In this document: piece by piece, positions 1 to 10,075 of the stretch | Numbering within the stretch: the stretch's first letter is position 1 | Layout of the letters: every line of letters begins with the position of its first letter | Origin: Otatea glauca | Taxonomy: Eukaryota > Streptophyta > Magnoliopsida > Poales > Poaceae | Assembly: GCA_036346275.1 (NCBI GenBank) | Contig: CM070723.1 | Coordinates: 6,758,001-6,822,000, forward strand | Reading direction: 5' to 3' | Length of the DNA: 64,000 nt | Notes under the pieces: generated by a model | Seen by the model: only the letters and a program-made list of their open reading frames with translations | The model's database searches: none | What the model was told of the DNA's origin: nothing | Made by a program: the position numbers and the translations under genes

Positions 1-900
1 CGATGGGACCAAACCCAGACCCAAACTCAACTACCCCAAGCCTAGACAAGCTCATCTTCTTCCTCCTTCATGATGAGGGATCAGCAGGCACTTCCCCCAC
101 CACAAAAACATCTGGTGTATGGCAATGCAATAACTTAATCCATGCATTATTCATTAGTTACATCCAGATCCAATGATCGATGTTACATATATACGGTTGT
201 GTTTGTTTGTATGCAGTAGCTACCCGTCGGTGAAGCTAGAGCAATACCAGGGTACTTTGATATTTCGTACTATTCGATGTTTTATACCATGGTATATAGG
301 TGGCATTCCTGGAAATCTATTTTCCTATGAATCGATCCTCGAGTGTTTAACCGGATGAAAAATGTGATCTTTTAGGTAGCTCTGTGATGTGATGCCTTCA
401 AACTGAATGCTTGGATGCATCTTGGGCAATTCGAATTTACTTTTATTGGTGAAGTGTATTGCTTGCACAATTTAGAGTTGTCTCTTTCCGGTTGCATTTC
501 ATATGGTCTGTCTGTTGTACAAATCTTGATGGTATTTGATTGCATAAACTCTAGAATTGAAGTTTTGAACCATGGGGGCTATATTGTTGGCATATGATAC
601 TAATTATTACCTCCTTATCATCATTTGGTTTATGGGCTGCTAAATCGGTGTAAATTGTAAAAAGCAAGGCCATTGGTGTGGCTCGTAGGACTGGTTTACT
701 CTTGATTACATTTATGTAATGAGGTTATTTCTGTTTTCATTGCCATTTGATGGTTAGAGGTGAAACCTTCTTGTGTTTTGATTGCTTAGAGATGTTTGTG
801 ATTGATTAACTAAATCCAAGCTCATAAGAAATATGGATTCAAGGGCAAGTACCACCACCCCGCAATGTCGTCGCTCCTGCTCCTGGTCGCACCCAATTGG
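1..900. other. No confident gene; possible tail of an off-window gene
   Basis: The first ~140 bases can be read in plus frame 1 as a short open tail ending with a stop near base 138, and in frame 3 as another tail ending near 176. Neither matches a family I recognise. The rest is AT-rich non-coding sequence with only short chance ORFs. It could be the 3' end and UTR of a gene lying to the left, but no splice pattern or domain supports this. Confidence 0.2.
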
Positions 901-952
901 CTGGTTGGATTAATAATAATATTATTTTGTTAGGTTTTATAAATATATATAT

Positions 953-1221
953 TGTATAAATTAGATCATCTATAACCATAATGATGTGTTTTTGTGATAG
1001 GAGGGAGTATATGGTTTAGGATCCCTTGATAATGTATATCACCCTCTTTTGTAATTCCGTTGCAATGCACGGGCATGTTACTAGTTACTGTATAAATTAG
1101 ATCATCTATATCCATAATGATGTGTTTTTGTGACAGGAGAGAGTATATGGTTTAGGATCCCTCGATAATGTATATCACCCTCTTTTGTAATTCCGTCGCA
1201 ACGCACTAGCATGTTACTAGT
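953..1221 (+). mobile_element. Two tandem Helitron-like 3' ends
   Basis: A 136-bp unit (953-1088) is followed directly by a second copy (1089-1221) with a few substitutions. Each copy ends in a GC-rich stretch that can fold (first copy CCGTTGCAATGCACGG), about 8 nt, then CTAG followed by T. A short hairpin ~10 nt before CTRR and insertion before T is the 3'-end signature of Helitrons, and this particular terminus is common in grasses. Tandem Helitron ends are known to arise by repeated insertion or rolling-circle read-through. No Rep/helicase coding is present, so at best these are non-autonomous ends. The second hairpin has lost part of its stem. Confidence 0.5.
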
Positions 1222-1251
1222 ATTTTAAATAGTTTTATACATAGATATAAG

Positions 1252-1557
1252 TTATATTTCATATTAGAAGTAGTGATATGTTCTCTCTATATACCCAATA
1301 AATATTCAACTTTACTTTATATTCTCTAGATACATACATTGAATATAATGTTTAGAGATAATAATTAGGGTAGTCTAGTCATTATCATATCTTCTTGTTT
1401 TTTATATTTCATATTCCAATACAAAATTAGTGTGATATTTCATTCATATCCTTAATAAATATCCAACTTTACTTTATATTCTCTATATGTATGTATTGAA
1501 TATAGTGCTTAGAGATAATAATTAGGGTAGCTTAGTCATTATTAATATATCCTTGTT
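1252..1557. repeat. 150-bp tandem duplication resembling Stowaway-type MITE interior
   Basis: Two copies start at about 1252 and 1402. Both contain the words AACTTTACTTTATATTCTCT and AGATAATAATTAGGGTAG. Related sequence recurs in the window near 12310-12410, 16520-16690 and 27480-27640, which points to the interior of a dispersed AT-rich MITE family. No clean terminal repeats remain here. Confidence 0.5.
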
Positions 1558-2129
1558 CTATATGCTAAAAGAGATTTTATCTTTGCAAAGATTAAATATT
1601 CGTACATCTAATCTAAGTAATTCAAGAGTCGAGAATCGGCGGAGATCACTCGCCGGTTGAAAAATAGAAGTCTCATTCCAAAAAATGTGAAGTTAACCGA
1701 TAGGTATGGGCGAATCTATAATATATAGACTGGGGTTAAGTGACACCGACGTCCTTCGGTTTAACTCACATAATTCCTTTAATTTATAAGCATATTATCT
1801 TTTCTTATGAGTTACAAGGTGTTACAAGTTCGTAATAACTTAACAACTTTTTTATTTCTTCCGTGTATCCGCCTCTGCCGATAGATCTGCATAGCTAGAT
1901 GCTAAAGCACCGATCGGTATAGTTTGGTTTTAGCGTATCTTGTCACTGATTTCGCATATAAGTTTCCAATGTTATATGCTTACGGCAGCTATTCTATGGC
2001 TTGTGGGTTCATTGAGCAATAGACGACATAACATGTCGGATATGGTTTGACGCAAGTTGGTTGCGTTAGGTTCGCAACATTATCGATATTCGCACGATTA
2101 TTGAGCGTGTCGAGATGGCACAGCATCTA
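1558..2129. other. AT-rich intergenic sequence, nothing recognised
   Basis: No open frame, RNA gene or clear repeat end was found in this stretch. Confidence 0.5.
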
Positions 2130-3075
2130 AAATTGTTCGATAAATCAATAAAATTCGAATATAAATTTAAAAAAAATTATCAAAAGTGTCAGAAAACTTT
2201 TGTGTGAGGTCCTAAGGCAATTATAATGATGTTATAAATTTTTTAAATGATTATCAGATCTATGTATTTTTTTAAAAAATTGACAGTGCTATTGTTTTTG
2301 TATATACTATTCTGTTTTTTATTTTCTAGAGGACTAAATGAAGTATAATATTTCTGAATATTTTTGTGTGAGGTCCATGGTAATTCTAATGATGTTGTAA
2401 AATTTTCAGACGATGATCAGACCTATGTGTTTTTTAAAAAATTCTAACAGTGCTACTGTCTTTGTATATGCTCTTCTGTTTTTTATTTTATAGGGACACT
2501 AAATGAAGCCTAATATTTCTAAAAATTTTAATACATGATCTTGGGAACTCTTTATAGTACCGTTAAAATTTATAAGCATGATCAAGTTTGTAAATTTTTA
2601 TAAAAACTGACGGTGTCTTTGTTCCTTTTTTATTAATTACTGTTTTTAATTTTTAAGAAGTACTAAACGAATTAAAAAGTTATTAAATTTATCTGAGGTG
2701 TTTTTATAGATTAGTTAGGATTTAAAATTTCTCTAATGTGTCTTTGTTCCTTTTTATTAATTGTTGTTTTTGATTTTTTAAAAGCACTAAACGAATTAAA
2801 AAATTATTAAAATTTCTCTGAAGTGTTTTATAGATTAATTGGGATTTAAAATTTCTCTAAGGTGTCTTTGTTCCTTTTTATTAATTGCTGTTTTTTATTT
2901 TTTAAAAGCACTAAATGAATTAAAAAATTATTAAAATTTCTCTAAGGTGTTTTTCTTTGATTTTTTCCTATTTTCATTCTGTTGCTGATTTTTCGTAAAA
3001 ATCACTCGATAATCGCTAAATACCGATTGATAATCAATATTTTGCCTTGTTTTGACCATCAATTTTAAATCCGTT
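2130..3075. mobile_element. Diverged relative of the hAT-type element at 17991-18938
   Basis: The succession of words here (GTGAGGTCCTAAGGC, then TTATCAGATCTATG, then a block ending ATTTTTTAAAAGCACTAAA repeated with changes) parallels 18140-18660 in order and spacing. The right side retains a TTGACC-containing block like that near 18790. Internal copies of a ~110-bp AT-rich unit (around 2630, 2745 and 2870) are also visible. Terminal repeats and a target duplication could not be found, so the ends are approximate and the copy looks old. Confidence 0.4.
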
Positions 3076-3108
3076 TAATTTCACAAATCATTTCAAATTT
3101 TTAACTAA

Positions 3109-3348
3109 TCTCTACTACTTCTAATTAGAAGTTGGTGGTGGTCCGTTTTCTACCTTCACCTCCCTCAGATTGGTTCTCACCGGTTCATGGTCCACTCTTG
3201 ACCCTGACACGTGGGTCGGTCAGTGCGCGCATCCAGACTGTAGAATACTCTCTAGATCAGCCTATCCTCTGCAAGACGAGAGCTCAGGCCTAGCCACCAC
3301 GAATCACCTAATTGATCCCAAATCACAAGCCCCTATAGATCTGTCGTG
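3109..3348 (+). mobile_element. Helitron-like 5' end, interrupted by the LTR at 3354
   Basis: The sequence starting TCTCTACTACTT at 3109, directly after an A, resembles the 5'-TC ends of grass Helitrons, which are often followed by a GTTGGTGGTGG-like stretch as here (3131 onward). If real, the 3354-6762 insertion sits inside this element and the GC-rich repeat at 6768-7170 would be part of its cargo. I could not find a matching 3' end with hairpin plus CTRR downstream, so the call is tentative. Confidence 0.35.
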
Positions 3349-3941
3349 TCACGTGTAAGGTCGAGGATGCCGACTAGAGGGGGTGAATAGGTGGCTTTTA
3401 AGATTCTCTCGTTAATTTATACAAAGCAATTCGCCTCTAATTTTCCTAATGCCAAAACCTTAACAATTATTAATGCGGAAGCGATAAACTAAGATTTTGA
3501 CAATTAAAGCCTAAATTAACTAGGCTTACTATGTGCACTAACTAATTATATCTCTAGCAAGAATATGCAATTCTAAAGACAAGCAATCAATCAATTTAAT
3601 TCTATGAATATAAATTGCTTGAACATAAATGACAAACACAATACAAGCACAAGAGACACGATACTTTTTACCGTGGTGTTCGGAGACTTGCCGGTCTCCC
3701 CTAGTCCACATTGAGGTTAGCCCAAATGAATTGGACCGGCTCCACGAATTGAGCACCCACCTCTAATCCACTAGTAGTAGCTCCTTTTCCCTCCCGGGTA
3801 GGCGAGCTCCAACCTTCACAAACTTTGTCGGGGCTTCTCACAACCTCCGTTGAGAGCTCCCGCGCACGACGCCGCTACGCCGTCTAGGTGTCGGCAAACA
3901 CCAAGAGTAACAAGTCAAGCCTTCTAGCTTGAACCTCACCT

Positions 3942-6282
3942 AGTGCAACACATGCACTCCGGTGATCTCCTAAGTGCAACACATGCACAAGGCTCCTCCT
4001 CGAGTGCAACACATGCACAAGAGGCTATCAATCCTCTCCTAATTGCAACACATGCAATTAGAGGCTCACACTAGCTCAAGAAGTAAATGGAAGAGGGCAA
4101 CACATGCACTCAACTCCTACAAACACACAAATGCTCTAGCAACAGCAACAACTACAGCCCTTACTCCCCAAGGCCTCCTTTTATAGCCTCCAAGCCAAAA
4201 CTAGCCGTTGGGAAAGAAATCTAGAAAAACTCAGCAAACCCGATGCTACCGACCTACTGGGACCGGTAGCACCGATCTCCTCGCCAACGGCTACAAAACT
4301 AGTCGTTGCAGGGTTTCCGGTAGCACCGGCCAACTGGGAGCGGTGCTACCGCTCGGGCGGTAGCACCGGCCTTCACCCCGGTAGCACCGGACCCAAGCCG
4401 AACACAAAAACACCTCCTCTGGATTTTTCACACCGGCCAGAGGAGCGGTAGCACCGAACCTCCGGTGCTACCGGCCTACCATGGGCGGTAGCACCGGACC
4501 GCCAATCCACCCAAAAACATCCCTCTCTGGAATTTCCACACTGGTCAGAGAGGCGGTAGCACTGGACCTCCGGTGCTACCGGGCTACCATGGGTGGTAGC
4601 ACTGGACCGACCTGCAGTACATGCTCCCATAAGCAGTACTACCGGCCAGGCGGTGCTACCGGCCCTACATGGACGGTACGACCGGCCATAAGGAGAAAAC
4701 ACGGTTTTTCACAAAAACTTTTCTCCAAACCATTAAAGATTTATCCTTTGAGCTATGTGAGGATCAACACATGATCACAACATTATGCAAAACACATTTG
4801 CACATGTTAATCACATACTCCAAAGAATCTCATTAAGCACAACTTATTTGCAAAACACATTTGCCAATAAACCAAAAACTTATGAGATCAATCCTCTTAG
4901 CCATGTGATGATCAACACATGATCAAGTCAATTTGCAAAACACATTTGCAAACCCTATTCACATGCTCTAGGATCGAAACCCATAATCTCAAGTTCATTT
5001 GCAAAACGCATTTGCAAATAACAACTCCAACTTATTTGCAAAACACATTCGCAAATAAACCACGAACCTATAAGATCAATCCTTTTAGCCATATAAGGAT
5101 CAACACATGATCCCGATACTTTGCAAAACACATTTGCAAATGCCAACACATGCTCTAGGATCGTACCTCATAACTTCCAGCTTATTTGCAAAACACATTT
5201 GCAAAAACACATTTTGCAACTAAACCAAGCTTAGCCTTGTGATGATCAACACATGACCCAATCACAAGCTAAAGCACCAAAGCATGAGCTCTCTATTTGC
5301 AACACATGCAAATCTCTAGCACCATGCAAACAACCACAACAAATTCAAGTGCACGAGCTCTCTATTTGCAACACATGCAAATCTCTAGCTCCATGCAACC
5401 AATTTAAACCAAATTGCTTGAGCTCTCTCCTTTTGCAATACATGCAAAACTTAGCTCCAAGCAATGACCACATAAACAATATTGCATAAGCTATTTCCCA
5501 TTTTGCAACACATGCAAATCCATAGCTTCATACAAAAACCAAACCAAATAAGATTCAATCAAGAAGCAAGCATGAGCTCCCTTATTTGCAACACATGCAA
5601 ATACTTAGCTCATGCAAAATCTAACGCACGAGCTTCACCCATTTGCAACACATGCCAAATGATTAGCTCAATGCAAAAACCAAACCAAGAGAGTGAGCTA
5701 GAGTGAACCGGACCGAGTTCATCAACACATGATGAAGCTCAAGCTAAAAGACTCAACCCCTCTTAATAGTACGGCAACCTAACTAGCAATTCGGTCTCCC
5801 ATCCAAACACCGAGACCGGTAAAAGACTAGGAACACATCCTTAGCCCTAGTTAGTTATACCTTTGCCTAGCGATCCACTTGGAGCTTTTATGATTTTCAA
5901 TCATCTTCTCTCTAGGATCACCTCTTCTTCTTCTTGGTCATCAACACATGATGAACCTTCTAGCTCTTCTCTTTACTTCGGGATCACCTCTTGAAGCTCA
6001 TCAACACATGATGATTTCTTCTTCTTCCCGAATCTTCATTATCTTGAACTCAACCTACTTCACAACTCGTAGAAGATTGTTAGTCCAACAAATACGGTTG
6101 TCTCAATCATCACCGCACTCCATTAACACATAATGGATGCCTCCAAGATCGATTGTGCACAACCCAAATCAATTTGAATGATTAATTGTTGTCTTGAGTA
6201 CTTTGATGCAACTAATGCTTCATTATACTCAAGAACTTTTCGCTTGTCTTTAATCAATAAGGAACACCATCAACACATGATG
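3942..6282 (+). repeat. Array of >20 short hairpins with a constant ACACA loop
   Basis: Perfect inverted repeats with the 5-nt loop ACACA occur at 3942-3958, 3974-3988, 4004-4018, 4039-4061, 4762-4776, 4786-4802, 4850-4864, 4909-4925, 4932-4952, 5097-5113, 5120-5140, 5185-5205, 5199-5219, 5295-5313, 5364-5382, 5512-5528, 5583-5603, 5718-5736, 5938-5954, 5998-6014, 6119-6137 and 6268-6282. Loop variants are ACGCA (4998-5018) and ATACA (5431-5449). Stems differ between groups: AGTGCA, TAATTGCA, GATCA, TTTGCAAA, ATTTGCA, TTCATCA and TCCATTA, each with its exact complement on the other side. Imperfect members lie near 4093-4111, 5034-5056 and 5641. The pattern is visible by eye and does not depend on any annotation. 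Confidence 0.88.
4240..4700. repeat. GGTAGCACCGG / CCGGTGCTACC inverted-repeat cluster
   Basis: The word GGTAGCACCGG and its complement CCGGTGCTACC, with variants, occur about a dozen times, often paired head to head around 10-25 nt. The cluster lies inside LTR1, directly before the main run of ACACA-loop hairpins. It explains the spurious ORFs on both strands at 4373-4774. Confidence 0.7.
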
Positions 6283-6767
6283 AAATGTCCTTTTATTGAT
6301 TGAAAGACAATCGAACTCAATTTAAATTTAAATTGAATTGATATGAGTATATATATAACTACACAAGTTTCATATACTCAAATGATTGTTTCAAAGTCTT
6401 GATCCTTTATATGTTATTTAGCAATAAGACATGTATCAATACTTTTGAAACAACAAGTTAAATTATAAACTCCCCCTAGATGTGTGCATTCATGTAATAT
6501 ATGAATTAGGAACATAATGCACATATTTGGACTAAAGCAATGAAAGAGTTCATATTTTAACTTGAAACCTAAGTATGCATTAAATCAATAGAGTGAATAC
6601 AAGTGCATACCTTAGGTTTTCTATTTTCCATCCAAATATGAGACTAATAAGAATAAGGCTCAATTAAACATGTTAGTGTCATAATGATTAGATTTGTCAT
6701 TAAACAATGAATAAACATTAATATTAAACCAATCACCAAAACTAATGGAGCTTGAACTTACGTCACG

Positions 6768-7170
6768 CCACAATGGAGCAAGCAAATCGAGACCACGACG
6801 ACGTCGCTCTCCTCCCTCGCCGCCGCGTACACCTTCCACGCGGACATCGTCGCCCCAGGCACGTGCGGCTGCCGCAGCATGGCCTCCACCGCGGGCCGCC
6901 TCGCCACATCGCCGAGATCCTCCCCCGCCGCCGCAAACGCCTTCCATGCGGACATCGTCGCCCCAGGCACGTGCGCCGCCGCAGGCTGCCTCGCCACATC
7001 GTCGAGATTCTCCCCCACCGCCGCGTATGCCCTCCACGCGGACACCGCCGCCTCGGGCGCATGCGGCCGCCGCAGCATGGCCTTTGCCGCGCGCCACCTC
7101 TCCGCATCGCCGAGTTGGACCGGTGGGGATGTGGAACTCTTCGGGTCGAACTGAATCGCCGGCCGTTCGA
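6768..7170 (+). repeat. GC-rich, coding-like in-frame tandem repeat, gene unknown
   Basis: Three related units start near 6832, 6940 and 7030, each with a CCTTCCACGCGGACATCG-like core. The spacings are 108 and 90 bp, both multiples of three, and the second unit lacks 18 bp. One plus frame (ATG at 6879, 91 residues) repeats an FHADIVAPGTC-like unit, which suggests an exon-derived sequence. However, all six frames are open because of the GC richness, so the 253-residue minus-strand ORF here is not trusted. No family was recognised. Sequence resumes exactly at the right target duplication of LTR1, so this region and 3109-3353 were contiguous before that insertion. Confidence 0.45.
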
Positions 7171-7745
7171 CTCTGATTTGCGCTATCTGGTGGTGTTTGT
7201 TGGCAGAAATTTTGTCTTTGGGGGACTCGATTAGCTCTAATTTGCCTTGTTGGTAGAAATCTGGTTTTCTGAAACGTGTTGGATTGTATGGAAATTTGCT
7301 GATCTGAGGACCTTTTTTTGGCAGCTAGGAGAAGGCCAAGGACGCCATGCTCTAGCACTACAAACATGCTGCGAGCGGATTTTGTGCAAAGCTCACCCCC
7401 CGAGTAGGTCGAGGAGCTCAAGAGTGAGTGACCCCTTTTGTTCTATTTTCTTGAGTTTCAGTTATACTCGCTTCTGCGTTCCGCTGTATTGGAAAAACGC
7501 ACAGAGAAATATACTTGTTTCTGGTTGCACCAAATCACTGGATGCCCATCATAGGCTTAAATTCTTCCTGAAGCTGAAACGTACGGGCCTCCTCTTACTT
7601 GTCATTGGTTTATGAGAAGTAGTAGAGATACGGATGAAATAATCAACGTACGTCGGACGTGGCCGCTGCCGGGCCCATGCCCATGCCGTGTGCCGCTTTC
7701 CTGTCCGCGTGTGCTAACCTCTCCTAAACCCTCACGCCCAGCCTA
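7171..7745. other. Non-coding flank, nothing recognised
   Basis: A 122-residue plus frame (7247-7615) crosses this stretch but has no recognisable domain and no coding periodicity that I can see. It is left as unannotated flank of the hAT-type element that follows. Confidence 0.4.
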
Positions 7746-7753
7746 GTCGACGT

Positions 7754-9186
7754 CAGGGTTCCAAATCACGCCGAATTTCGGATTTCGGACCACCCCGAAA
7801 TCTAAAATATCGGCCGGGGATTTTTTTTTTGAAATTGCTATAGTAACCCAAAATTTTGCGTTTTTTTTGCCGTTTTTGGCACTTTTAGGGCCGGATTTGG
7901 TCCAATAACCCTTAGGAAAGTCATCTCCTATGAAAATTTGTTGAAAAACCGAATTTTTTAGATATTTTAAAATTTTGGCATAAACACTCTTAGATTTTTA
8001 TAAAATTTTACATGCTTGATAATGAGCTGTAAATTTTATGGTACTATATTTAATAGTTTAGGATCACACATAAAAAATTTCAAAATAATTTAACTTCATT
8101 TTCTATCTTTTAAAAATCAAAAACAGAATGAACATAATTGGGACAGTTACATTGTCAGAATTTTATAAATTTTCTTGAGTGTGATTATGATCTAAAATTT
8201 TTGTGAGAGATTAATAATTTCATCAGTAACATTATATCTATTTTAAAAAAAATTCAACTTTTTTTGTTTGGTCAATCAAATCTATGTAAGCATTGAACTT
8301 CGTTTGTTATATTATATTTCAAAAATAAAAAAGAAAAGAACATAAATGGTACTGTGCCTTGTAAGAATTGTATAAATTCACTGGTGTGTGATCATGATTA
8401 AAAAATTTTATGAGATATTAAGCACTTCCTTATCACCATTCTGTAAAAAATTTTAATTTTTTTTTAAAAATTTATTGCTAAAGCAAATCTATGTAGTGAT
8501 CATGAGACTTTTATCAGAATGTAGCACTATCTGAATTTTTAAACATTATTTGAGAATGATCGTTATCTAAAAATTTTAAATAAACATTTATGTTACATCA
8601 GGACTATCCACAAAAATTTTCAAAAGTTTTTAACATGGTTTAGATAATTTTTCATTTTGTTCAAGTTTGCTGGTAAGCCTTTTAACAGGGCAGTAGTACT
8701 TTTCGAATTTTTAAAAATTCATAAAGTTTGATCATCATCTGAAAATTTTATGATAGCATTAGAGATACATCATAACCATCCAAAAAAAATTCAAATGTTT
8801 ATAACGTGGTTTGAACCATTTTGCATTCGGTTCAAAATTGCCGGTCAGCGTTTTATCAAGACAGTAGCAATGTTTGAATTTTTAAAAATTCCACAGACTT
8901 CATAATAATCTGAAATTTTTATGGAAATATCATCAATGTGTCAGGACTCTCTGAAAAAATTTTAAAAAAATTCGACATCGTATGACCTAATTTTTTCCGT
9001 TGCAAAAAAACCCGAAATTTCGGGGGTTTTCGCCGAATTTCGGGATTTTTCGTTACTATATGGACTGGATTTGAATTTTCAAATTCAAATTTCGTCCGAA
9101 ATTTTTCCGAATTTTTTAAATTTCGCCGAAATCTCGCGATCCGGCCAGGGACGAAATTTATTCCGAAACCGAATTTTCAAACTTTG
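7754..9186. mobile_element. Non-autonomous hAT-type element, 1433 bp, 8-bp target duplication
   Basis: The exact 8-mer GTCGACGT lies at 7746-7753 and again at 9187-9194. The enclosed DNA starts CAGGGTTCCAAA and ends with the complement of CAAAGTTTGAAA, a short imperfect inverted repeat of the CAGGG type used by hAT elements. An 8-bp duplication is diagnostic of hAT. Inside each end are CCGAAATTTCGG-like palindromes (7770-7815, 9000-9180). The middle is AT-rich with repeated AAAATTTT words and no transposase frame. It is similar in build to 17991-18938. Confidence 0.75.
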
Positions 9187-9194
9187 GTCGACGT

Positions 9195-9661
9195 ACGTTG
9201 CCGGACGGACACTGTCTCTCCATGTAAGTCCTCAACGCTTCCAGCGAGAGCGCGAAAGCGGAATCCTTTTCGTCACTCGCCAGTTAGTGGTGATAATAGG
9301 TTTGGACTGGTCTAGTTTTTTGGATTAGATCGGTCTAAAACTGCAAATGGATTAGATTTATTTTGGATCCATAGCTATTTGGACCAGATCTAGACCGGAT
9401 TGGACCAGGCCTGGACCTTACGTTTTTCCTACTAAATTGCAGTTCTGCACGTATTATGTGTTAATTCTGGTCACATGTCTATGAATGTTGTACATGTAAA
9501 AGGTTTGGATCAAGGTCCAAACCTTTATTTGGGTCTGGATTGAACATAGGCTTATTAGTTTTAGGTTTGGACTGTACTGGATCAAAGAAACAAAAATTTG
9601 GACTTGAATCAGACTTGTGCTGGGCTTTAGCCCATTATCACCCTTACCGTCGGTAGATTTA
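9195..9661. other. Repetitive TTTGGACTGG-rich stretch, no gene
   Basis: Between 9296 and 9600 the sequence repeats variants of GGTTTGGACTGG and GGATCAGACC. It is probably a degenerate transposon end. The 85-residue plus frame at 9071-9328 straddles the hAT element boundary and is not a gene. Confidence 0.35.
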
Positions 9662-10072
9662 GGGCTGTTGGGGAGTCAGCTTTGGCTTTTGGGCTAAAAG
9701 CTCCCCAAACAAAGCATGGTCAGCAGCGCTTGGAAAGTTAAGCCACAATGAAGCACCCCAAAAGTCTGCAATTTCTTGAGGAGAAGCTTTTGGTTTGTGG
9801 CTTCGCTTGAACTCCTCCTAACTCGCTCGTCCGCCTTTCCAACCTTAGCCACCCCACCTCGCCGCCTCCATGTCACCTCCCCACTCGGATGCCGTTATAC
9901 TTCACTATGTTATTACCTTCCATTTCGGTTAGTCCTCAAAAGCTACAGCTGCAGCAGGCAGTTTACCAGACAACATAATAAGAAAAGCCACGGTTACCAT
10001 ACACGCTTGCTTACTGACAAAGAAATTAAAAGCGACTTTTCAAATTTCACCACAGCTCCCCCAAACAGGCCC
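9662..10072. mobile_element. Tourist-like MITE, 411 bp, TTA target duplication
   Basis: TTA at 9659-9661 is repeated at 10073-10075. The element begins GGGCTGTTGGGGAG and ends with the complement of GGGCCTGTTTGGGGGAG, an imperfect terminal inverted repeat. A 3-bp TWA duplication is typical of PIF/Harbinger-derived Tourist MITEs, but the GGGCCTGTTTGG terminus is also shared by other grass MITE groups, so the superfamily is inferred. Confidence 0.6.
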
Positions 10073-10075
10073 TTA

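Larger units (their letters stand above)
3354..6762 (-). mobile_element. Long solo-LTR-like insertion (LTR1) with 5-bp target duplication
   Basis: The 3409-bp insertion begins TGTAAG and ends CTTACG. It is flanked by TCACG at 3349-3353 and 6763-6767; a sixth flanking base (G) also matches. The ends are near-perfect inverted repeats (TGTAAG and the complement CGTAAG), so the canonical terminal CA appears mutated to CG. Near the left end lies CTAGAGGGGGTGAATAGG (3374-3391) and near 5757-5774 lies CCCTCTTAATAGTACGG. Both blocks also occur in the LTRs at 22817 and 60067. By analogy with the 60067 element, the sense strand is minus. There are no gag or pol frames; all ORFs inside are short and come from repeats. 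A CTCCCCCTAGATG word at about 6472 resembles the end of the other two LTRs, so the true 3' structure may be composite. Confidence 0.68.

Noticed and set aside
4919..5706. Regularly spaced TTTGCAACACATGC repeats resembling a CRISPR-like array
   Set aside because: Spacing is irregular, each unit is an inverted repeat with a different stem, and the context is a plant LTR with target duplication.
6660..7421. 253-residue minus-strand ORF
   Set aside because: All six frames are open through this GC-rich tandem repeat. The ORF is Arg/Gly low-complexity, crosses the end of the LTR1 insertion, and has no domain.
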